This document shows, in pieces, positions 43,439 to 51,878 of a stretch of 64,000 nucleotides of DNA (positions within the stretch are counted from its first letter, which is position 1; each line of letters begins with the position of its first letter). Origin of the DNA: Mycetocola_A sp015752285 (GTDB lineage Bacteria > Actinomycetota > Actinomycetes > Actinomycetales > Microbacteriaceae); the NCBI RefSeq assembly GCF_015752285.1, contig NZ_JADOUY010000007.1, forward strand, positions 45,500 to 109,499. Direction: 5' to 3'. Below the pieces are notes generated by a model that had not been told where the DNA came from, made no database searches, and saw only the letters and a program-made list of their open reading frames with translations. A program made the position numbers and the translations under genes.

Positions 43439-44466
43439 GCGGGCACCTTTGCACTCGCCACTGATCCCCGAAGGACCAGTGAACATTCGATGGGGTTCTG
43501 GGTGGGCTTCTCAGCACTGAGAAGTAACTCGACGGCCCGGCGGGCCATCTGTTCGTAAGGCAATGCGACGGTGGTCAAACCGGGGTCGAGGTAGGGCGCG
43601 AGGGTGTCCTGGTTGTCGAAGCCGACGATTGAGCAATCGTCCGGAGCGCGCAGACCGAGAGACTCCAGGGCACGGTACGCGCCCCAGGCCGTGCGGTCGT
43701 TGCCGCAGAAAATCGCCGTCGGCCGCTCGTCCTCGTTCATCAGTTCTCGCGTCAGGTCGAAGCCATCCTCGACGATTCCGGAACCATAGCGAATGAGGCG
43801 GGGGGTCGTTTCGATGCCCGCCTCCCGGAGCGCTCGACGGTAGCCGGCGAGACGGCCGATACCGGCCGGCAGGTCACTTTCAGGATCCTGGATGTTGATC
43901 ATCCCGATGCGCGTGTGCCCGGCCTCGAGGAGATGCCTGGCGGCGGTGTACCCACCCAACTCCTCGTCTGGAAAGACGCTCGACACCAGGCCCGCGCGAT
44001 CCTGCGCGTTCACGACCACTGTCGGGATGCCAGCGAGCGCCGTCGGAACATCGAGGACGCGGTGGTACATGGACGCATAGACGACGCCTTGAACCCGGTA
44101 GGAAAGCATCATGTCGATCGCTGCGGCTTCGAGCTCGGGTTCGTTGAAGGTGTCGACGCTGAGAATGACGTTCCCGGACTCCCACGCGCAGAGCTGGCTG
44201 CCCTTCAACAGTTTGCCGGCGAATGGGGCGCTGGCGACTTCGTCCGAGATGAAACCGATCATCCCCGACTTGCCGCTCCGAAGCGATTTCGCGAAGGCGT
44301 TGGTCCGGAAACCGAGTTCTTCGACTGCGTCGAGCACCCGAGACTTTGTCGCTTCAGCGACGCGGCTCCCACCAACGTTGTTGAGGACGAGGGAAACGGT
44401 CGCCTGCGAAACGCCGGCACGCTCGGCTACCTCCCACATCGTCGGAGTGTTGCTCTTGCGTGCCAT
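43435..44466 (-). CDS. LacI family transcriptional regulator of the fructan operon
   Basis: Repressor of 343 residues. N-terminal LacI HTH (TMWEVAERAGVSQATVSLVL) and hinge helix (VLDAVEELGFRTNAFAKSLRSG) precede a periplasmic-binding-protein-like effector domain (GMIGFISDEVASAPFAG, TAIFCGNDRTAWGAYRAL). It is the first gene of the operon it presumably controls: its stop overlaps the lplB start by 4 bp. A palindromic operator sits at the predicted transcription start just upstream, so it is autoregulated together with the transporter, GH32 and kinase genes. The inducer is probably a fructan-derived sugar. Confidence 0.92.
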   Translation of the reverse strand: MARKSNTPTMWEVAERAGVSQATVSLVLNNVGGSRVAEATKSRVLDAVEELGFRTNAFAKSLRSGKSGMIGFISDEVASAPFAGKLLKGSQLCAWESGNVILSVDTFNEPELEAAAIDMMLSYRVQGVVYASMYHRVLDVPTALAGIPTVVVNAQDRAGLVSSVFPDEELGGYTAARHLLEAGHTRIGMINIQDPESDLPAGIGRLAGYRRALREAGIETTPRLIRYGSGIVEDGFDLTRELMNEDERPTAIFCGNDRTAWGAYRALESLGLRAPDDCSIVGFDNQDTLAPYLDPGLTTVALPYEQMARRAVELLLSAEKPTQNPIECSLVLRGSVASAKVPA

Positions 44467-44490
44467 GTTTTCTCACCTCTTCGTAAGTTG

Positions 44491-44504
44491 GTTATTCGTA
44501 TAAC
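44491..44504. promoter_or_regulatory. LacI operator at the fructan operon promoter
   Basis: GTTATTCGTATAAC, a 14-bp palindrome with one mismatched pair and a central CG, begins 6 bp downstream of the -10 box and covers the predicted transcription start and first transcribed bases. Binding there would block transcription of lacI and all downstream genes. Confidence 0.75.
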
Positions 44505-44510
44505 TTGATC

Positions 44511-44539
44511 AGAGTAACCCGTCCGACTCCGCACGTCAA
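44511..44539 (-). promoter_or_regulatory. Promoter of the lacI-lplBC-binding protein-GH32-kinase operon
   Basis: On the minus strand TTGACG (44534-44539) and TACTCT (44511-44516) are spaced by exactly 17 bp, a good housekeeping-sigma promoter. The operator lies immediately downstream. Confidence 0.75.
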
Positions 44540-44744
44540 CAACGTATTCACGGAATCAGGAAAGTGGTTCATTTCGCCGGTGACGGCCCCCGGCTCGCCG
44601 CTGCACTCGTTGTCATGCACGACGTGCGAAGACCTTCATCAGGTCACAAGCCCACGCAGCTGACCGGTGACCGAGCCCGGCATGGCGAGGGAGGAGCCTT
44701 CCGTCGCCGGAGCGGAGCATCCGTTTTCTCGACATCCGCATTCG

Positions 44745-45653
44745 TTACATCGAGACGCCGCGGGCGCGGAGGAACGGCGACGGGTTGGTGAACGACCCAC
44801 CGATCCGAATCTTCAGGTCCAGGTGACATCCAGTCACTACTCCGGTCGCCCCGACACTTGCGACAGGAGTTCCACCGGTGATGCTGTCTCCGACGGAAAC
44901 TCGGAAGGACCCTGACTGGAGATGACCGTAGATCGATTCCACACCGCCGCCGTGGTCCACGATCACCCGGTTCCCATATGCGCCGGCATTGCCCACGAAT
45001 GTCACCCGTCCGGCCGACACTGCACGGACGGGGGTCCCGCAGGTGTTGCTGAAATCAACACCGTCGTGGAAACCGTTCGAACATCCCGCCGAGTTGCAGA
45101 TCGTTCCGCGGGGTCCATATGGCGACGATATGGGTCCGGACACCGGTCGCAGCCAGGAGCCCGATATGGGGCCTGTGTCGGTATCGGTTTCGGCGGCGGC
45201 GTTGGCTGCGGCCCTCGCAGCTGCTGCCGCTGCCGCTGCTGCTGCTGCTGCCGCACGCTCCGCCGCATCGAGCTCTTCCTGGGTCGTTGCGGAGTAGGTG
45301 TCTCGAATGACGTGGTCGCGAACGACGGCAGAGTTGACGGTGAAGCTTTGACTTTCGGCACTGAGCAGAGCGTTCACCTGGGCGGGTTCATCACCGGGCG
45401 TCGCGAAAGCGGGAAGCGCCATCGTCCCCATGAGCCCGGGCACGATCAGACCGAGAGTCAAAGTGGCGCGGATACGGCGACGGCGATCCGCCCACGTGCG
45501 AGGTCCGGAATCTTGCCGCGACGACCTGGGCCGAGTATTACCGCTCGGCTTCTGGGATGGAGTCGGCGATCTCGTCGATGTGATGAGTCTGCTCGTTCGC
45601 CGGGTGGGGAACTGGGGTGTTGCAGGCGTGGGTGAATTGAATTCGGAGTTCAT
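44745..45653 (-). CDS. Secreted M23-family metallopeptidase with poly-alanine helix
   Basis: Exported peptidoglycan hydrolase-like protein of 302 residues. A long basic, Ser/Pro-rich N-terminus leads into a signal segment (LTLGLIVPGLMGTMALPAFA). A helical stretch of almost pure alanine (ERAAAAAAAAAAAAARAAAN) precedes the LytM domain. Zinc ligands are in NGFHDGVDFSNTCGTP and TGCHLDLKIRIGG, with VDHGGGVESIYGHLQSG between. The C-terminal domain closely parallels that of the protein at 26303-26965. The GCN repeat encoding the alanines (about 45180-45255) is a possible slippage site. The start may be further in than 45653. Confidence 0.85.
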   Translation of the reverse strand: MNSEFNSPTPATPQFPTRRTSRLITSTRSPTPSQKPSGNTRPRSSRQDSGPRTWADRRRRIRATLTLGLIVPGLMGTMALPAFATPGDEPAQVNALLSAESQSFTVNSAVVRDHVIRDTYSATTQEELDAAERAAAAAAAAAAAAARAAANAAAETDTDTGPISGSWLRPVSGPISSPYGPRGTICNSAGCSNGFHDGVDFSNTCGTPVRAVSAGRVTFVGNAGAYGNRVIVDHGGGVESIYGHLQSGSFRVSVGDSITGGTPVASVGATGVVTGCHLDLKIRIGGSFTNPSPFLRARGVSM

Positions 45654-45778
45654 GGGGTCCTGAGGGTGAGCGCCCGAAGGCGGAAGTTGAGTGGGTGGGG
45701 ACGCAGGGGTACGACCCCACCCGTGGGGAGCAGAGGAGACTCCCCATTGAGCACGCGCACGTGCCCGAGTCGCGGCGG

Positions 45779-46363
45779 CTAAAGGGAACCGAGAAGGTTT
45801 CCCATGACGGCGATCTCCTCTGACTGCGTGGAGACGATTGCTTCGGCCAGATCGACTGCGTCGGGGTTGGTGCCTTCGCCGATCTCTGTTTCAGCCATCG
45901 CGATCGCACCTTCATGGTGCCTGATCATTTGTTCCAGGAACAGCGTTGTGGCTTCAGCACCGGACGCGTCTTCGAGGGCTGTCATGTCTTCGTCGGACAT
46001 CATTCCGTCCGTCCCGTGATCCATACCTCCCATGCCGGCGTCTGCTCCCCAGGCGTCGAGCCATTCGTGGAGGTGGGTGATCTCAGGACCTTGTGCGTTC
46101 TTGATCTGGGTCGCGAGATTACTGACCTGATCGTCGATCCCGTCCTTCGCCAGGATCATGTCGCTCATCTCGATGGCCTGCTCGTGGTGCGGGATCATCA
46201 TCTGCGCGAACGTGATGTCCGCGTCGTTGAACTTCAGTTCCGCAGACTCGCTCGGGGCGTTGGAACTTGTCGTATCGCTGCTTCCGCCCGCAGAGCATGC
46301 GCTCAACGTGAGAGCGGCCACCAGAGCCGTTGCTGCTGCGAGGTACTTGCGTGGTTTGATCAT
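45779..46363 (-). CDS. DUF305 family lipoprotein
   Basis: Exported lipoprotein of 194 residues: signal MIKPRKYLAAATALVAALTL, lipobox LSAC. Two tandem DUF305 (ferritin-like helical) units carry the conserved FAQMMIPHHEQAIEMSDMIL and LFLEQMIRHHEGAIAMAETEI motifs. The Met/His-rich middle (GMGGMDHGTDGMMSDEDM) suggests metal binding, and family members often occur near copper-resistance genes. The ATG has Shine-Dalgarno GGAAAG. It lies downstream of, and in line with, the DUF6153-like gene, 88 bp apart. Confidence 0.88.
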   Translation of the reverse strand: MIKPRKYLAAATALVAALTLSACSAGGSSDTTSSNAPSESAELKFNDADITFAQMMIPHHEQAIEMSDMILAKDGIDDQVSNLATQIKNAQGPEITHLHEWLDAWGADAGMGGMDHGTDGMMSDEDMTALEDASGAEATTLFLEQMIRHHEGAIAMAETEIGEGTNPDAVDLAEAIVSTQSEEIAVMGNLLGSL

Positions 46364-46451
46364 CGTTTCTTTCCGTTCACGTCGTACACACTGGAATGCC
46401 TCACGACCGTCGAAGACGCCTACGTGGGCAGAAAGGGACCGGTGTCCGGTT

Positions 46452-46919
46452 CTAGGTGCGACTGACGGAAAGAAGGGTGAGCGAGGGAAGGTAGACGTGC
46501 TGCCGCGCCACAGCGACCGCCCGAAGGGCGCGACGACCAGCTTCGAGCAGCCTATGGTGAAGGGCTGGATATTTGGCGAGGAGCACGAGCGCCGTGATGA
46601 CGAGGAGCATGACGCAGAGCATCGCCATCAGCGCACAGTCCATGGCGCAATGTTGGTCGCAGGTCAGGCTCTGCGCGGCTGCATTGCCGTCGACGTCCGC
46701 AGCCTGATGCGCCGTCACAGTTGGCGGGTGTGCATCGGAACTCCCTGTGTGAGTATGCGACGTCGATGTCGACGTGGTCAGCGCCGCGAATCCGTGAACT
46801 CCACTCATGGAATGCAGGGCCAGGAAACCGATCAGCACCGAACAGAGTACGAGCGCAACCGTGAGGATTCTCTTGAGATCGGCTCGATCGGCAGCATCCG
46901 GGCTGAGCGAGAAAGTCAC
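46452..46919 (-). CDS. DUF6153-like His/Cys-containing membrane protein
   Basis: Protein of 155 residues with two membrane spans (ILTVALVLCSVLIGFLALHS and ALMAMLCVMLLVITALVLLA). Between them is an extracytoplasmic loop rich in His, Ser and Thr (TSTSTSHTHTGSSDAHPP) with Cys residues at its end (LTCDQHCAMDCALMAM). This pattern resembles the DUF6153 family that accompanies DUF305 genes in actinobacteria. A metal-related envelope role is inferred. Start is GTG at 46919. It is divergent from the ArsR/efflux pair, sharing a 216-bp regulatory region. Confidence 0.68.
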   Translation of the reverse strand: MTFSLSPDAADRADLKRILTVALVLCSVLIGFLALHSMSGVHGFAALTTSTSTSHTHTGSSDAHPPTVTAHQAADVDGNAAAQSLTCDQHCAMDCALMAMLCVMLLVITALVLLAKYPALHHRLLEAGRRALRAVAVARQHVYLPSLTLLSVSRT

Positions 46920-47123
46920 AGTGCCGCCCTCTCAAGTGTCTTGCCCGTCGCCGTTACCTATTCGTTATCTATAAGCGTACCTGACAGCGCATCGGTGCCG
47001 TCTGAGCGTTCGGTGTGTGGCGACGAGGTCGCCGTTGCCGCCCCGGTCAGCAAGGGACTCGACGGTCTCCACCTGGAGCCACGTCATGATGCCTTGTTTA
47101 TCGAGCCCTCTGATCAAGTGTGC

Positions 47124-47147
47124 AATAATCTGCGCATGGATGCAGAT
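47124..47147 (+). promoter_or_regulatory. arsR -10 box and overlapping inverted repeat
   Basis: AATAAT (47124-47129) ends six bases before the ArsR ATG, predicting a leaderless transcript. ATCTGC (47128-47133) and GCAGAT (47142-47147) form an 8-nt-spaced inverted repeat over the start codon, a plausible ArsR operator. No clear -35 is seen. Confidence 0.5.
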
Positions 47148-47501
47148 AAGCAGATATGTGGGCGCGAGCCTGACAGCCAGTTCGTCGAGCTGGCCGTGGA
47201 GGTCTTCGCGATGCTGGCCGACGCGACACGGGTACGGATCATCCTGGCACTGCGCGGCGGCGAGCTGTCCGTGAACCATTTGGCGGACATCGTCGACAAG
47301 TCGCCGGCGGCCGTATCGCAGCACCTGGCTAAATTACGGCTCGCCCGGATCGTGGCCACTCGTCAGGACGCCCAGCGAGTGTTCTACCGGCTCGAGAACG
47401 AGCACGCGAGTCAGCTCGTCTCTGACGCCATCTTCCAGGCCGAACACTCGCTCGGAAACACGCCCCGCCACCACCACCCCGCGGGTGAGGTGACCCAGTG
47501 A
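47136..47501 (+). CDS. ArsR/SmtB-family metal-responsive regulator
   Basis: Winged-helix repressor of 121 residues. It has the N-terminal helix DSQFVELAVEVFAMLADATR, HTH SVNHLADIVDKSPAAVSQHLAKLR, and wing IVATRQDAQRVFYRLENEH. A Cys near the N-terminus (QICGREPD) and the His-rich C-terminus (RHHHPAGE) are candidate metal ligands. The ATG at 47136 follows a -10 box by six bases. The gene overlaps the cation efflux gene by 4 bp (GTGA), the usual repressor plus CDF arrangement for Zn or Co/Ni export. Confidence 0.9.
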   Translation: MDADKQICGREPDSQFVELAVEVFAMLADATRVRIILALRGGELSVNHLADIVDKSPAAVSQHLAKLRLARIVATRQDAQRVFYRLENEHASQLVSDAIFQAEHSLGNTPRHHHPAGEVTQ

Positions 47502-48535
47502 GCATCCCTGCCCGCTCTACCAGCCCGCACGAGCACGAACACGGCCATCGGCACGGCCCGGACGGCCGTGTGCACCCGGCCGGAATCAGAGGGTTCATCT
47601 ACGGCTTGTTCGTGCCGCACAGTCACGACGCAGCCGACTCCATCGATGACGCGCTCGAAGCGAGCAAAGAAGGCGTACGGGCGCTGAAGATCAGCCTGTT
47701 CATCCTCCTCATCACCACGGTGCTCCAACTCGGCGTGGTCCTGATCAGCGGCTCCGTTGCATTGCTCGCTGACACGATCCACAACTTCTCTGACGCCCTG
47801 ACGGCGGTCCCGCTGTGGATTGCATTCGTGCTCGGTCGCCGGGTCGCCAACCGTCGGTACACCTTCGGCTACGGGCGCGCCGAAGACCTCGCCGGTCTGT
47901 TCATCGTCGCCGTCGTCGCCCTGTCCGCGGTCCTCGTTGCCTGGCAATCCCTTGATCGCCTCGTCAACCCGCAACCCCTGCAGAACCTGTGGTGGGTGCT
48001 CGCCGCCGGGGTGATCGGGTTCCTTGGCAACGAGGCCGTCGCGATCTATCGCATCCGAACCGGGCAGAGAATCGGGTCGGCTGCGCTCGTCGCGGACGGC
48101 GTGCACGCCCGCACCGACGGATTCACCTCGCTCGCCGTGGTGCTCGGCGCGATCGGCGTCATGCTCGGGTTCCCCCTCGCCGACCCGATCGTCGGCCTCC
48201 TCATCTCAGTCGCGATCATCGTCCTCCTCTGGGGCACCGTCCGAAGCATCGGACGTCGCCTCATGGACGGAATCGAACCCGAACTCGTCGATCGCGCACA
48301 GTCGGCCCTCACCGCTGCTCCCGGGGTGCTCGCGGTTCAGAGACTGCAACTGCGCTGGGTCGGCCACCGCCTCCAGGGTTCGGCGGTCCTCAGGGTCGCA
48401 GACACGTCCTTGGCGCACGTGGAGGAAATCGTTCACGAGGCCGAACACCGTCTGGTGAAGGCGCTGCCCAACCTCGACGACATGACCATCGGTACCGTGT
48501 CCACCGACCCCGTCACGGCATCGCCCTCACGCTGA
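47498..48535 (+). CDS. Cation diffusion facilitator family transporter
   Basis: Metal/proton antiporter of 345 residues with six spans. It has a His-rich N-terminus (HEHEHGHRHG, HSHDAADS), the span-2 metal site LLADTIHNFSDALTAV (H/D in place of D/D), the span-5 site VADGVHARTDGFTSLA, and a cytoplasmic C-terminal domain (AAPGVLAVQRLQLRWVGHRL). The H-x3-D pairing points to Zn2+ or a similar divalent ion. Start GTG overlaps the ArsR stop, so expression is coupled to the metal sensor. Confidence 0.92.
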   Translation: MSIPARSTSPHEHEHGHRHGPDGRVHPAGIRGFIYGLFVPHSHDAADSIDDALEASKEGVRALKISLFILLITTVLQLGVVLISGSVALLADTIHNFSDALTAVPLWIAFVLGRRVANRRYTFGYGRAEDLAGLFIVAVVALSAVLVAWQSLDRLVNPQPLQNLWWVLAAGVIGFLGNEAVAIYRIRTGQRIGSAALVADGVHARTDGFTSLAVVLGAIGVMLGFPLADPIVGLLISVAIIVLLWGTVRSIGRRLMDGIEPELVDRAQSALTAAPGVLAVQRLQLRWVGHRLQGSAVLRVADTSLAHVEEIVHEAEHRLVKALPNLDDMTIGTVSTDPVTASPSR

Positions 48536-48834
48536 CTTCGCATCGCCAGTAATCTGCCACCCGAGGATAGACCCGCGCTGTTCGAGATTGACACTCGTCG
48601 GACATAGCTAAAGCGACGTTCAGGGAAAGACTGGTGACTCACCCGCAAGTTGTCGCTGCCGGACGACGTTGCAACTGGGGTGCTTCATAGATTCGCTGAG
48701 GGGTCGCAGCTGATGCAATGGGAATTGTCGAGCGTCGATACGGACATCAAGGAGCGCGAACGATGAGCCTCGAGAGACCGCCATGCCGCCCCACACGCAT
48801 GGAGTAGTAGCGGAGAAAAGTTAGCGTTCGTCTT
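48536..48834. other. About 300 bp without an intact gene, upstream of decayed oxidoreductase genes
   Basis: No protein family is recognised in any frame here apart from the 14-codon mini-frame at 48763. Given the truncated oxidoreductase that follows, this stretch may be the junction of a deletion that removed the 5' part of that gene. Confidence 0.45.
48763..48807 (+). other. Mini reading frame with good ribosome-binding site
   Basis: ATG preceded by AAGGAG eight bases away encodes M-S-L-E-R-P-P-C-R-P-T-R-M-E then TAG. It could be a leader peptide with one Cys, the cut-off start of a lost gene, or chance. Confidence 0.3.
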
Positions 48835-49071
48835 TTGGTCAGGAATCAGCAGAAGACCGCAGAACAGGGAGCTGCGACAACGATCCTTCTCGCTACCTCC
48901 CCTCTTCTCGACGGAGTCAGCGGACGATACTTCAACGACAACCAGGAGGCTGAGGTGACCGACCACCGTCCGGAAGACCTCACGGTCTTCTCGACCAAAG
49001 TCGCGAACTACGCTCTCGACGAAGACAATGCTGATCGCCTGTGGCAGATCAGCGAGCGCGCTCTCGACTAG
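48835..49071 (+). pseudogene. C-terminal remnant of a short-chain dehydrogenase
   Basis: Only the last about 78 codons remain: KTAEQGAATTILLATSPLL, DGVSGRYFNDNQEAEV and YALDEDNADRLWQISERALD. This is the typical tail of retinol-dehydrogenase-like SDRs, where EQGAAT, GRYF and the LW..SE end are conserved. The cofactor-binding and catalytic parts are absent, and an in-frame stop (48808) and unrelated sequence precede it. The piece is 5'-truncated and almost certainly non-functional. It sits 20 bp before another broken oxidoreductase gene, so an operon has decayed here. Confidence 0.72.
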
Positions 49072-49091
49072 CGCTCGAAAGGATATAGACC

Positions 49092-49441
49092 ATGTCAGAA
49101 AAACCCGTCATAGGCTGGATCGGCCTTGGCAACCAAGGCGGGCCTATCGCTCGAGCTATTGCCGTGGCGACCTGCTCGACCTCGCAGTCGCGGAGCACGT
49201 CGACATCCAGGCCCTCGTAGACATGCTGCGCAGCGGCACTGCTTCCAGCCGAGCATTACAGTCGCTCGGCTCAGCAATCACCCCCGAGAACGCCGAGCAT
49301 CTCAGCAAACTGCAGTTGATCGACATGGACCTCTTCCGGGCCGCCTTCGACGGTCACGGACCGACGGTGAAAGCTGTCACCGAGCGCGCCGTTATTGGTG
49401 CAGAAGATCTACCAAAACTCGCCGCGCTTGTCACCAAGTAA
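49092..49441 (+). pseudogene. 3-hydroxyisobutyrate dehydrogenase-type gene with internal deletion
   Basis: The frame opening at the ATG (Shine-Dalgarno AAAGGA) gives MSEKPVIGWIGLGNQGGPIA, the Rossmann N-terminus of the beta-hydroxyacid dehydrogenase family, and then runs to a stop at 49218-49220. From about 49165 another frame carries GDLLDLAVAEHVDIQALVDM and SSRALQSLGSAITPENAEHL to 49441, the C-terminal domain of the same family. The roughly 130 central residues, with the catalytic lysine, are missing and the joint is out of frame. It is a deletion-scarred pseudogene. Confidence 0.75.
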
Positions 49442-49513
49442 GCATGTCAAGCAGCCGCGGCTTCACCCAACGGAGGTGTGCTGGTGGTGCACCGTGAACC
49501 CGGAGCCAATGTG

Positions 49514-51691
49514 ATGGATGAGTCCCGTGTGAACGGTATCGAAGGTGAGCTAGCTGCCTTGCGGGTGGCTGCCGCGCTAGTGGCGGAGGGGGCGTCGCCT
49601 CGGGTAGTACTGCAGACAGCCGCGCTGCATGTTGCAGACGCAGTTGAAGCCGACTTTCTCGAGATCCTGCGCTTCGCCCGTGGAGGTAGGACGGCAGCTT
49701 TCGCCGTCTGGGCCGCGCAGGATGCGGAGATCATCGACCTTGATCACCGGTTACTCGATGATGACCAATTAGCCCGAGAGGTTTTGCGCACGCAAAAGCC
49801 GGTACGTCAAGATTTCGCTCTTGGACCCGCGACCTTGGACGCGGAAAGACGGGGCAACAAGTTCGGCATCACATCTTCCGTCGGAGTTCCGATCCTGCTC
49901 GGCGGCGAGGTGTGGGGAGCGACGGTCGTCCACTCGGTCGGTGACGTTTCCTTGCCAGCCGACACGGAAATGCGGCTTTGCGGTTTTGACGAATTGGTTG
50001 GCTCTGTGCTCACAAACAGTCGCACCCAAGCTGAGATGGAGCAGCTCATCGCCGAACAGGCAGCGCTGTTGCGCGTCGCCGAGCTGGTTGCACGCGAAAG
50101 CCCAGCCGATGATTTGTTCCATGCGGTCGCAGAACAACTTGGATGCGTGACTCACGTGTCAGGCACGCAATTGCTGCGATTCGACGACGACGAGATGGCC
50201 ACGTCTGTGGGGAGCTGGGGCCGGGTGGAGAGCGGTATCGCGGTCGGCGAGCCATTCAGCACTCAAGGGAATATCCTTACCGGCCGAATTAGAGCAACCG
50301 GATTGCCAGCGCGAGTAGAAGACTACAGTTCCGCCGTAGGTCAGCTTGACGCTCTCAAACGTGGATTCGGGATACGTTCGGCGGTAGGTGCCCCGATCCG
50401 CACTGCCGGGCGACTATGGGGTGTGCTGGTCGTCGGATCGGTTGCAACGGAACCGCTACCCGACGAAACCGAGGACCGGATGGTCAAGTTCGCTGACCTG
50501 GTCGGGGTGGCTCTGTCCAACTTCGAGGCGCGCACCTCTCTGCAGATCCTTGCCGACGAACAGGCGGCGCTAAGGCGCGTGGCGACGGTTGTTGCACGTG
50601 AGGAATGGGACGTTATTCTTCCCACAATCGTCCGCGAACTAGGTCTCTTGCATCGTGTAGCGGGATCCGTGATCATCAGATACGAGAACGACGAACTCGC
50701 AACTATCCTCGCCGCCTGGGGCGATCCACAGCTGGATCAGTTCATCGGCCAAACGCTCCCGTTCGAAGGTGATAATCCCGGTGACTACGTCTGGCGTACC
50801 CACCGCCCCGCCCGGCAGCACGGTTTCGAAGGGGGTGCGGGTCTCTTCGCAGAACTCGCCGTTCAAATGGGACTTACAGAGTCACTCGCCGGACCGGTGT
50901 TTGTGGAGAACCGACTTTGGGGAGCCATCGTAGTGGTGACCACGGCTTCGGGTCGGCTACCGCCAGAGACGGAGGCCCGCCTCGGCCAATTTGCGGAACT
51001 TATTGCGACGGCGATCGGCAATATGAAATCCCGGTTGGAATTAACTGAGTCCCGCGCTCGTATCGTCCAAACCGCCGATCAAACACGACGCAAATTCGAA
51101 CGAGACCTTCACGACGGTATTCAACAACGCCTCGTTTCGATCTCAAGGGATCTGCGGGGTGTGGAGCGGGAACTTCCAGCGGATACCGAATCCCGCTCCC
51201 GCGTATCGAAAATTGCCGACGATCTCCTCGCGGCGCTCGACGGACTCCGCGAGCTATCCCGGGGATTACACCCGGCAATTCTATCGGTGGGCGGGCTAAT
51301 ACCTGCGGCTCGTTCGCTCGCGCGACGGTCCACCATCCCTGTCACGCTGAACTTACCGCAGCCTTCGCGACACCCGGACAATGTCGAGGTCGCCGCGTAT
51401 TACGTCATGTCGGAGGCTCTCGCCAACACGGCGAAGTACGCGCAGGCGACCACGACGGAAATCACAATCACCACGACCGGCGATTCACTTACTGTGACGG
51501 TCACCGACGACGGTATCGGGGGTGCAGACCCGACCAAAGGTTCCGGCTTGATCGGGCTGGAGGACCGGGTACAGACGCTCGGCGGAACGCTGACGGTTCA
51601 CAGCTTGCCACCCAGCGGGACCACGATCACCGCCCATCTGCCGTTTAGACCTGGGGAGGCCCCTGCCGGCGGGGGGTCCGGAACCCGGTAA
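49514..51691 (+). CDS. Cytoplasmic three-GAF sensor histidine kinase (NarL/DesK type)
   Basis: Kinase of about 725 residues without membrane spans. Three GAF-like sensory modules (about 15-170, 185-335, 345-500) are visible, each ending in a W-G-(A/V)-hydrophobic strand: GGEVWGATVVHS, AGRLWGVLVVGS, ENRLWGAIVVVT. The HisKA_3 H-box is RRKFERDLHDGIQQRLVSIS, then HATPase N-box SEALANTAKYAQAT, G1 VTDDGIGGADPTKGSG and GLEDRVQTLGGTL. Start choice is open: ATG 49514, or GTG 49484 seven bases after GGAGG. The likely partner is the NarL-type regulator at 53806-54483. Confidence 0.9.
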   Translation: MDESRVNGIEGELAALRVAAALVAEGASPRVVLQTAALHVADAVEADFLEILRFARGGRTAAFAVWAAQDAEIIDLDHRLLDDDQLAREVLRTQKPVRQDFALGPATLDAERRGNKFGITSSVGVPILLGGEVWGATVVHSVGDVSLPADTEMRLCGFDELVGSVLTNSRTQAEMEQLIAEQAALLRVAELVARESPADDLFHAVAEQLGCVTHVSGTQLLRFDDDEMATSVGSWGRVESGIAVGEPFSTQGNILTGRIRATGLPARVEDYSSAVGQLDALKRGFGIRSAVGAPIRTAGRLWGVLVVGSVATEPLPDETEDRMVKFADLVGVALSNFEARTSLQILADEQAALRRVATVVAREEWDVILPTIVRELGLLHRVAGSVIIRYENDELATILAAWGDPQLDQFIGQTLPFEGDNPGDYVWRTHRPARQHGFEGGAGLFAELAVQMGLTESLAGPVFVENRLWGAIVVVTTASGRLPPETEARLGQFAELIATAIGNMKSRLELTESRARIVQTADQTRRKFERDLHDGIQQRLVSISRDLRGVERELPADTESRSRVSKIADDLLAALDGLRELSRGLHPAILSVGGLIPAARSLARRSTIPVTLNLPQPSRHPDNVEVAAYYVMSEALANTAKYAQATTTEITITTTGDSLTVTVTDDGIGGADPTKGSGLIGLEDRVQTLGGTLTVHSLPPSGTTITAHLPFRPGEAPAGGGSGTR

Positions 51692-51878
51692 GCGTCCGGA
51701 ATACATCCGATTGGGAGTTTTGCCCCGCCGACCCCCACGTTTTGCCCGGATTCGTCATCATGATCGAAGGCATCGTCGTGGCCGCAAAGCCCTACGCAAC
51801 AAAACAAGCCAACGCTCCCGCAGCCCGTATGAGCTCCCACCGATAGAACGAGAGAACGATGAATACATCGGCAAGACC

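Noticed and set aside
45175..45260. GC-rich repeat resembling a CRISPR or tandem array
   Set aside because: It is a short GCN trinucleotide run inside a coding frame; there are no spacers.
46158..47135. Upstream part of a 447-codon frame that ends as the ArsR gene
   Set aside because: Only the part from 47136 is family-like; the upstream part runs antisense to the DUF305 and DUF6153-like genes.
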